A stretch of 36,319 nucleotides of DNA, from positions 6,754 through 43,072 of the forward strand of contig JAPYQN010000010.1 in the NCBI GenBank assembly GCA_029941465.1, given 5' to 3'. This DNA is from Gammaproteobacteria bacterium. GTDB taxonomy: Bacteria; Pseudomonadota; Gammaproteobacteria; Steroidobacterales; UBA11654. Position numbers and translations under genes: made by a program. How positions within the stretch are numbered: position 1 is the first letter of the stretch; each line of letters starts with the position of its first letter. The notes under the pieces are model-generated. The model searched no databases and was not told where the DNA came from. It was given only the letters and a program-made list of their open reading frames with translations. Below are positions 29,342-36,319 of this stretch, in pieces.

Positions 29342-29896
29342 ATGAATAATTACTTTCTTAAATTAGGTCTTCTTGTTGTTTTAGCAATTCTCAGCAACTT
29401 AATCTATTTTTTCACCGTAGAGACTTCAAAAGAAATTGAAAATATAGCCACAAGTGACAGAGAGTTTATTCTCAAAAATGCAAAGATTTTTGGCTCAAAT
29501 AAAGAAGGTAACTTCAGTTACAGCATTTTTTCAAAAAAAGCTAAGACGAATGATCTAAAAAAGCTAATTTATCTTGAACAATTAGAAATAAAATATATTG
29601 CAGAACCAACCATCGATTGGGTAATTAAGTCTGACAGTGGAAAAATCATATCGAAAAGTAATGTCTTAGCTTTATCAGGCAATGTTCTCATTGAGAATAA
29701 ATCAATCGATAACCCCTCAATTATTTCAACAAACTATCTGGAGATCAATCCAAATACACTAACAATAGCTACCAATAGAGACGTCTTTATCACCATCAAC
29801 AACAATACAATTCAAGCACAAGGTCTTAACGCCCAACTTAGAGACAACAAACTGAACTTTAGCTCCAGCATGACCTCTAATATTTTTGCTCAATAA
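29342..29896 (+). CDS. lptC: LPS export protein LptC
   Basis: N-terminal TM; beta-rich ALSGNVLIEN...ATNRDVFITINNNTIQAQGLNAQL; adjacent to lptB. Confidence 0.8.
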   Translation: MNNYFLKLGLLVVLAILSNLIYFFTVETSKEIENIATSDREFILKNAKIFGSNKEGNFSYSIFSKKAKTNDLKKLIYLEQLEIKYIAEPTIDWVIKSDSGKIISKSNVLALSGNVLIENKSIDNPSIISTNYLEINPNTLTIATNRDVFITINNNTIQAQGLNAQLRDNKLNFSSSMTSNIFAQ

Positions 29897-29907
29897 GGAA
29901 ATAGAGC

Positions 29908-30633
29908 GTGAGTATATTAATAGCAGAATCACTGGAAAAAAAATATAAATCTCGAAAGGTTGTTAATAATCTTAGCTTTAATGTTAAAAGTGGTGAGATT
30001 ATAGGGCTTCTAGGGCCCAATGGTGCTGGAAAAACAACGGCATTTTACATGGTGGTTGGACTTGTAGCATGTAAAACAGGCAAAATCATGCTTGATGATT
30101 TAAATCTTACTAACCTCCCTATTCATAAACGTGCACAAAAAGGCCTTGGATATTTACCTCAAGAAGCTTCGATTTTTAGAAAACTTACAGTAGAAAATAA
30201 CATCATGGCTATTTTGGAAACTCGAAAAGAACTTAATTATTCGAATCGTGAAGACCTCTTAGAGAAACTATTAGATCAGCTTAGTTTAAATACGTTAAGA
30301 AATACTCTGGGCATTAGTTTATCAGGTGGAGAACGAAGAAGAGTAGAAATTGCTAGAGTACTTGCAATAGAACCAAAATTCATACTCTTAGACGAACCAT
30401 TCGCAGGCGTCGATCCTATTTCGGTCCTCGATATTCAAAGAATTATAAAAGATTTAGCTGGTGAAGGTATAGGTATACTCATTACTGATCACAATGTTAG
30501 AGAGACACTAGAGATATGTACGCGTGGATATATCGTTAATCAAGGTATATCAATTGCCTATGGTACTCCAGAACAGCTTCTAGAAAATAGGGAAGTTAAA
30601 AAAGTTTACCTAGGTGAAGGCTTTAGAATGTAA
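29908..30633 (+). CDS. lptB: LPS export ABC transporter ATPase LptB (GTG start)
   Basis: [66 protein letters not shown]. Confidence 0.96.
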   Translation: MSILIAESLEKKYKSRKVVNNLSFNVKSGEIIGLLGPNGAGKTTAFYMVVGLVACKTGKIMLDDLNLTNLPIHKRAQKGLGYLPQEASIFRKLTVENNIMAILETRKELNYSNREDLLEKLLDQLSLNTLRNTLGISLSGGERRRVEIARVLAIEPKFILLDEPFAGVDPISVLDIQRIIKDLAGEGIGILITDHNVRETLEICTRGYIVNQGISIAYGTPEQLLENREVKKVYLGEGFRM

Positions 30634-30706
30634 ATTTATTGTTATATTTTATTGGTATTGATTACAATCTGAATAAATCAAATTAGCCTTATAATTATCT
30701 CAAGAC

Positions 30707-32050
30707 ATGCAACATTCAGAAAAAAAACTCACTGATCTAATAAAAGATCTTGAAAAAGATAGGGTAGCTAGTATCAAGAATACTCTCTCCTCACTTAGTC
30801 CTTATGAAATTGCAAGACTGCTTGAATCAATAGAACCCAGGAACAGAGAAATTTTATGGGAGATGATGGATCAAGAAGATGAGGGCGAGGTTCTAAAAGA
30901 GCTAATTGAAGATGTCAGACAAAACCTTATTGATCAAATGGATACGCAAGAACTGATTGCAGCTACCCAAGACATGGAGTTGGATGATTTGGCTGATATT
31001 ATTAATGATCTACCCAATCAAATTACAGACCAAGTAATTAAAGCTCTAGATAAACAAGACCAAATTAGACTGGAATCAGTCATGTCATATGAGGATGATT
31101 CTGCGGGTGGTTTAACCAACCCAAAAATTGTAACGATAAGAAGAGGTATCTCCATTAATGGATTGATTCGCTATTTAAGAACCTTTGAAAACCTACCAAT
31201 TAATACTAACTTAATTTACGTCATCAATCGTCACAATCAATATCTAGGTTCTGTAAAATTAGTGGATCTCTTTACAGAAAACATAGAGATGCCTATTGAA
31301 GAAATCATGGATGAATCTGTTAAACCAATTGATGCCAATTCCAAAGCCAATGATGTAGCCATTGAATTTCAGAATTTGAACTTAATTTCAGCTCCTGTAG
31401 TCGATTCAAATAATCAATTATTAGGAGAAATTACTGTGGATGACGTCGTTGATTTGATTCAAGATCAGGCCAATAGTGAAATATTTAACATGGCAGGATT
31501 AGATGATGAAGATGATATCTTTGCTCCTGTGCTTTTAAGCTCTAAAAGAAGAGCTGTTTGGTTAGGCGCCAACATGGTAACAGCGTTTATTGTTGCTACT
31601 GCTGTAAGCCTATTCCAAGAAACTCTTGATCAGATTGTCATTCTAGCTGTCTTAATGCCGATAGTAGCGAGCATGGGTGGAGTTGCCGGTAATCAAACCC
31701 TTATTCTTGTTATTCGAGGAATCGCTATGGGTAAAATCCAATCATCTAATGCAATGAACTTATTATCACGAGAATTCCTGGTTGCTCTAGTGAACGGAGT
31801 ATTTTGGTCAATTGTTGTTTCATGCTTGGCGGTACTCTTATTTAAAACCAGTTGGGATATAGGCTTAATCGTTGGGGCATCAATGTTACTGAATATACTT
31901 GCCTCTTCTATAGCAGGGGTTTCTATCCCATTTTTACTGAGACGTTTTGGTATTGATCCAGCGCTTGCAAGTGGGGTACTCATGGTAACCTTGACCGATG
32001 TTCTCGGGTTTATAACTTTTCTCGGGTTAGCAACAGCTCTGTTACTGTAA
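30707..32050 (+). CDS. mgtE: Magnesium transporter MgtE
   Basis: N-terminal MgtE domain, paired CBS domains, C-terminal TM domain with MPIVASMGGVAGNQTL. Confidence 0.95.
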   Translation: MQHSEKKLTDLIKDLEKDRVASIKNTLSSLSPYEIARLLESIEPRNREILWEMMDQEDEGEVLKELIEDVRQNLIDQMDTQELIAATQDMELDDLADIINDLPNQITDQVIKALDKQDQIRLESVMSYEDDSAGGLTNPKIVTIRRGISINGLIRYLRTFENLPINTNLIYVINRHNQYLGSVKLVDLFTENIEMPIEEIMDESVKPIDANSKANDVAIEFQNLNLISAPVVDSNNQLLGEITVDDVVDLIQDQANSEIFNMAGLDDEDDIFAPVLLSSKRRAVWLGANMVTAFIVATAVSLFQETLDQIVILAVLMPIVASMGGVAGNQTLILVIRGIAMGKIQSSNAMNLLSREFLVALVNGVFWSIVVSCLAVLLFKTSWDIGLIVGASMLLNILASSIAGVSIPFLLRRFGIDPALASGVLMVTLTDVLGFITFLGLATALLL

Positions 32051-32062
32051 AAACATTATTAT

Positions 32063-33196
32063 TTATTGAAAAATACTCTTTATTTGCTCTTTTTGTTCTA
32101 TGGCATCTTGAAAACCTAGTTCGATTAATTCCTGAGTGAACGAGGATTCAAACAATAAAAAACTTAACAACTCAGACTGACTTTGATTTTTTAAACCTAA
32201 CCCTCTTAAAAGTAGCTTGATTGAATAAGGGAGTTCACTGAAATGTCCTTCAGCGATAAGGTTAATATCCTTTGAGGGTGAAATAATACAATAATCCAGA
32301 TGTTTCATTTGTTTCGATGCAGTACTGATTGGGTCATTACTAGAATGTTTGATAATTTGGTTAATACGGTCTAGGCGTTCTAAATCTGCTAAAAGTCCAC
32401 TAGAGAACAATGCATCGAGCATATAGCCTCCTATCTCCCCTAGCGAAGGATCATCTCTTTCATCGGTATCAGGGTCGTTCTTATTGTTATCTGTGGTTAT
32501 GATTAATAATTTTTCAGCTCCTAAACGAATTGCTGGTGACAATGGCGTGGCATGACGCATAGCTCCATCACCAAAGAATTCATTATCAATTTTCACTGCT
32601 GGGAAAATTATAGGCAGGGCCACACTGGCCATCAGATGATCAGTACCTATTTTCGATTCTATGCCCTCTCTTCTGAACTTTTCCCAATCAATATTTTTTT
32701 TATTGGATTGGAAAAATGTTTTTGATTTTCTAGAACTGTAACCAGCCGCCGTTATAGCAAAAGCCTCCAGATTGCCGTCATCAATATTTGATCTTATACG
32801 ATCAAGATTGATGCTTTCCATTAACAGGCTTCTTAACGGTGCATTATTGAGCAATGACTTTGGATTCTTCACTAATATTCCTCCGGAAACAATAGCAACT
32901 AACCAGTGTAAACTGCTCTTAAACATCGTTAGGCTATCAGTTTTGTATACTCTATTAGTTTTAAAGTTACCCCAAATATCATTCAGTAAATCAATCGCAT
33001 CAACAAAAGAGTCCGCTTTTGATGCTATTACACTTGCATTAATAGCGCCGGCTGATGTGCCACTGATGACACTAAAAGGATTACTAACTCTAGCTGGCAG
33101 AATTTTAGAAATCGCTTTTAATACACCAATTTGATAAGCACCTCTTGCACCTCCACCAGGGAGAACCAAACCGACTTTGTTTTCGAATGTACTCAT
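32063..33196 (-). CDS. Patatin-like phospholipase family protein
   Basis: GLVLPGGGARGAYQIGVL, GTSAG nucleophile elbow, DGA motif (FFGDGAMRHATPL). Confidence 0.92.
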   Translation of the reverse strand: MSTFENKVGLVLPGGGARGAYQIGVLKAISKILPARVSNPFSVISGTSAGAINASVIASKADSFVDAIDLLNDIWGNFKTNRVYKTDSLTMFKSSLHWLVAIVSGGILVKNPKSLLNNAPLRSLLMESINLDRIRSNIDDGNLEAFAITAAGYSSRKSKTFFQSNKKNIDWEKFRREGIESKIGTDHLMASVALPIIFPAVKIDNEFFGDGAMRHATPLSPAIRLGAEKLLIITTDNNKNDPDTDERDDPSLGEIGGYMLDALFSSGLLADLERLDRINQIIKHSSNDPISTASKQMKHLDYCIISPSKDINLIAEGHFSELPYSIKLLLRGLGLKNQSQSELLSFLLFESSFTQELIELGFQDAIEQKEQIKSIFQ

Positions 33197-33254
33197 AAGT
33201 AAATATTAACAGTAATACCTATTGGTTAATGTAGAATAAGTTTAATTTTTAATT

Positions 33255-33809
33255 ATGGTGAAGATTATGAATAAGACAATTGCATCTTTTGTTGTAGGGC
33301 TGAGTTTAGTGTCATTGGTTTTATACACCAGTGTTTTTTCAGAATCAGATCTCAATGAGGGTGATTTAGCTCCAAATTTTAATTTACAAGATCAGAACGG
33401 TGAATGGCACAGTTTAGAAGATTATAAAGGTCAGTATGTGGTTTTATTCTTCTATCCCAAAGATGGTACACCCGGGTGCACCACTGAAGCGTGTAGTTTC
33501 AGAGACAATATTTTTGAATTTAATTCATTGGATACCCAAATATTAGGAGTGAGTCTTGATGATGTTGATTCACATCAAGAATTCAGTGAAAAATATAGTC
33601 TCCCCTATCCTATTCTCGCAGATGTCAATAAAAACTGTGCTGAAGATTACGGCGTGCTTGGGAAATTTATGATGATGACAATTGCTAAAAGACAATCTTT
33701 TATTATTGACCCACAAGGCAAAATTTTAAAGCGTTACAACAAAGTTGATCCCGATACTCATACCAGCGAAGTTATTGAAGATATAAAGAAATTTAGACAA
33801 ACAATCTAG
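33255..33809 (+). CDS. Peroxiredoxin (BCP/PrxQ-like) with N-terminal hydrophobic export/anchor segment
   Basis: APNFNLQDQNGEWHSLEDYKGQYVVLFFYPKDGTPGCTTEACSFRD (Cys-x4-Cys); N-terminus MNKTIASFVVGLSLVSLVLYTSVFS. Confidence 0.92.
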   Translation: MVKIMNKTIASFVVGLSLVSLVLYTSVFSESDLNEGDLAPNFNLQDQNGEWHSLEDYKGQYVVLFFYPKDGTPGCTTEACSFRDNIFEFNSLDTQILGVSLDDVDSHQEFSEKYSLPYPILADVNKNCAEDYGVLGKFMMMTIAKRQSFIIDPQGKILKRYNKVDPDTHTSEVIEDIKKFRQTI

Positions 33810-35002
33810 TCAGACACTACTGTAGCTTTTGACTGAATCATTTGCTTGATTGTTTCTTCATCAACACCTGCCTCTGCTAAAATTTCTAAGCTATGCTCGC
33901 CAAAGTTTGGTGCGTGTTTGCGAATTGTGGCTGGGGTTTCTGAAAATTTTACTGGAAAACCTGGCATCTTTAATTTGCCTTCCGTAGGGTGGTCAAAATC
34001 TTGCCAAAAACCAACCGCCTCTAGATGTGGATCAGTAAATAGATCATCAAGGCTGTTCACAATAATGACAGGCACCTTGGTGTCAGCAAAAATATCCAAC
34101 CATTCCTGAGTTGTTTTTGTAGCCAGAATTTTCCCTGTCTCTGAATAGGTGTCATCAATGTTTTTAACTCTAGAAGATAGGTTCTTAAATCGATCATCTT
34201 CAATTAAATCCTGTCTTTCTGCTTTTTCACAAAAAGTCTTCCAATGATTATTCATATAAGGCAAAACAGCAATATAGCCGTCTTTAGTTTTATAGGGTTT
34301 TCGATGATGAGACATTAAGCGGGTGTAACCAGCTTTACCCAATGGTGGCTCAAAGATCTCTCCCCAGATGTGTTCAGCCATCACAAATGAGACCATAGTC
34401 TCAAACATTGGTACTTCAATTTCTTGACCATTGCCTGTTCTTTCACGGTGAAACAAGGCTGCCAGTATTGAGTAGACAACTGTTATTGCTGTGGTTTTAT
34501 CAGCAACCACGGTAGGTAAATATCTAGGCTCACCGAGCACCAATTCATTCAAAGCAGCAATACCACTAGCAGCTTGTATAGAATCATCGAGCGCACCCTT
34601 TTCACCATATGGTCCATCCTTGCTGTAACCATAAGTACCGCAATAAATGATATTCTCATTGACTGCTTTAATATCGTTATATTCTAGTTTAAATTTGGTC
34701 ATAACTTGAGGTCGATTATTATGCAGAAAAACATCGCAGTCCTTAACAATAGCAAGCAAAGCATCACGTGCACTTGACTGCTTTAGATCAAGAACCAAAC
34801 TTCTCTTATTCCTATTATTTGAGAGATAAAGAGCCGCCATATTTGGATTACGTGAAGCTCCTAATTGTCGATTACTGTCACCAAACGGTGCCTCAACTTT
34901 AACAACTTCAGCACCCATATCTGCCAGAATTTGAGCAGCCCAGGGTCCCAGAACAACACTGGTTAACTCAATTATTTTAAGGCCTTTTAAGGGTCCTGAC
35001 AT
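33806..35002 (-). CDS. CaiB/BaiF (type III) CoA-transferase
   Basis: GPLKGLKIIELTSVVLGPWAAQILADMGAEVVKVEAPFGDSNR, NRNKRSLVLDLK, VADKTTAITVVYSILAALFHRERTGNGQEIEVPMFE. Confidence 0.94.
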   Translation of the reverse strand: MSGPLKGLKIIELTSVVLGPWAAQILADMGAEVVKVEAPFGDSNRQLGASRNPNMAALYLSNNRNKRSLVLDLKQSSARDALLAIVKDCDVFLHNNRPQVMTKFKLEYNDIKAVNENIIYCGTYGYSKDGPYGEKGALDDSIQAASGIAALNELVLGEPRYLPTVVADKTTAITVVYSILAALFHRERTGNGQEIEVPMFETMVSFVMAEHIWGEIFEPPLGKAGYTRLMSHHRKPYKTKDGYIAVLPYMNNHWKTFCEKAERQDLIEDDRFKNLSSRVKNIDDTYSETGKILATKTTQEWLDIFADTKVPVIIVNSLDDLFTDPHLEAVGFWQDFDHPTEGKLKMPGFPVKFSETPATIRKHAPNFGEHSLEILAEAGVDEETIKQMIQSKATVVSD

Positions 35003-35046
35003 AATGTATTATTGGGTTATAAAAATACCCAGAATATAAAACCTAT

Positions 35047-35955
35047 TTAATTGTGATCGTGGTCATGATCATGATCATGATAATGAGGGTACTCAAAATC
35101 AGTGAAATGATTATGTCCATCAGGTGAGCGAATCCATTTATACAGAGACGGTTTCAAGCGCCTAAGTCTAGCCGCTGCTCTGTCTGCATTATCCTTAGGG
35201 GTTGACCAAGGGTTATGATGGAAATAATTGTGAAGATGAGCATCAGTTCGCCCGATTGCAATAATGCCATTTTTGCTAGCAAAGGCACCATGATTAATAT
35301 AGGGCGGTCTCCAGAAATACCCTCCTGTCGGTAAGTCACCAAATTGCATCATCCATGAAGTCCCCCAAATATGATAAGACTCTTCACAACAGTCATGATA
35401 TGAAATATTGTCTTGTTGAAACCCTGGTGTCATGCAATACAAGAAAGTGTGTGCTTCTGTGTGTAAGTCATATTTTAAAAGTTTCAACATGCAACCGGAT
35501 GCAACAGACGGAACAATTCTATTTCCAGGCATCCAATGAATATCTTCCATAGAGTTGATGATAGATAAACGATGGCGTTCAGCTAATGGGTGATCCTCAT
35601 CAGAAGCAACAAAACTTGGTTCACCATAATTGTAGAACATTATGGCAACAGCTCCTTTGCTCACTTTCATTACCGGCATGGTTACGCCTGGAGGAATAAG
35701 GAAGTAATAGCCCTCGCCATAAGTTTTATCACCATAGGTTATTGAGCCTGACACAATAAAGAGTTCAAGTTCAGAATAACTCATCCCCGCCGGTAGCTTA
35801 TAGCCACTTTCAAATTTAACTTTTAATGAACACGCCCCTGTATCAGTGTCCATACTTAAAACTTTGTAATGCATACCCTTGTTAAAACCAGGCAATGTCA
35901 TACGTTTGTATGCTGCCGGTCTTTCGTCATAAGGTTCTATGTGTGGTCTTGGCAT
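35047..35955 (-). CDS. Bicupin-like protein with His/Asp-rich C-terminal tail
   Basis: LELFIVSGSITYGDKTYGEGYYFLIPPGV cupin-like half; second half with SYHDCCEESYHIWG...PPYINHGAF; tail HYHDHDHDHDHN. Confidence 0.65.
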   Translation of the reverse strand: MPRPHIEPYDERPAAYKRMTLPGFNKGMHYKVLSMDTDTGACSLKVKFESGYKLPAGMSYSELELFIVSGSITYGDKTYGEGYYFLIPPGVTMPVMKVSKGAVAIMFYNYGEPSFVASDEDHPLAERHRLSIINSMEDIHWMPGNRIVPSVASGCMLKLLKYDLHTEAHTFLYCMTPGFQQDNISYHDCCEESYHIWGTSWMMQFGDLPTGGYFWRPPYINHGAFASKNGIIAIGRTDAHLHNYFHHNPWSTPKDNADRAAARLRRLKPSLYKWIRSPDGHNHFTDFEYPHYHDHDHDHDHN

Positions 35956-35973
35956 AATCTCTATCCTTTTATA

Positions 35974-36315
35974 TTAATGGTCAAATCCTTTGAGATCTTT
36001 AGGTTCATAAGTAACTTTGGTTTTTCTTCTTGGTTTTTTAGGTAAGTCTTCCCTTGCTATCACCATTCTGGTATCGCCATCAATGTTTTGCCCTCGAGTT
36101 GTAATTCGATCAAAAAATTCTTCAAACCATTTATCTCGTTTAGGAGTAATTTCCTCCATGTGTTCTAAGATTTTTTTGAAACGTTTTTGCTGTTGTTTCA
36201 GCTCATTTTTCATCCAAGCTTTTACTGGTTTAGATTGTTTATGATCTATAGAATTTAAAGGTTTTTCTTTGCCTGAAGCTCTTCCTTCTGAAGCTTCACC
36301 CATTTGATTGGCCAT
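35974..36315 (-). CDS. Hypothetical basic/charged protein, may extend beyond the window edge
   Basis: 113-aa ORF, no recognised family, same strand and 18 bp from the cupin gene. Confidence 0.6.
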   Translation of the reverse strand: MANQMGEASEGRASGKEKPLNSIDHKQSKPVKAWMKNELKQQQKRFKKILEHMEEITPKRDKWFEEFFDRITTRGQNIDGDTRMVIAREDLPKKPRRKTKVTYEPKDLKGFDH

Positions 36316-36319
36316 AAGC

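Noticed and set aside
1-36319. Phage, transposon, CRISPR or toxin-antitoxin system
   Set aside because: No integrase, transposase, terminal repeats, spacer-repeat arrays or recognisable TA pairs seen on either strand

Overview
The window is a low-GC bacterial chromosome segment with gammaproteobacterial gene content. The host is probably a streamlined marine or uncultured lineage, but that placement is inference. I see no mobile elements, CRISPR arrays or tRNAs. Most genes are housekeeping or cell-envelope genes: fmdB-rluD/bamD, sucCD, coaE-zapD, mutT-secA, a DciA-like gene, a rearranged division/cell-wall (dcw) cluster, rnpB (RNase P RNA), rsmI, sspA, petABC, murA-bolA/ibaG, kdsD-lptC-lptB-mgtE, a patatin-like gene, a peroxiredoxin, and an accessory CaiB-type CoA-transferase / bicupin / unknown-protein set. 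The most notable signals are: (1) ftsZ sits between mraZ and rsmH instead of after ftsA; (2) all four ATP-dependent Mur ligases (murC, D, E, F) are absent from the dcw cluster while its other members remain; (3) a perfect hairpin spans the ftsZ stop codon; (4) bamD appears to lack any ATG/GTG/TTG start and may begin at ATT; (5) UUG starts are frequent on envelope genes; (6) kdsC and lptA are missing from the kds/lpt operon, and the rpoN-ptsN and mla modules are missing from its surroundings. I found no convincing wholly new defence or mobile system. The unusual content is a reorganised envelope/division locus and the small 3' accessory cluster.
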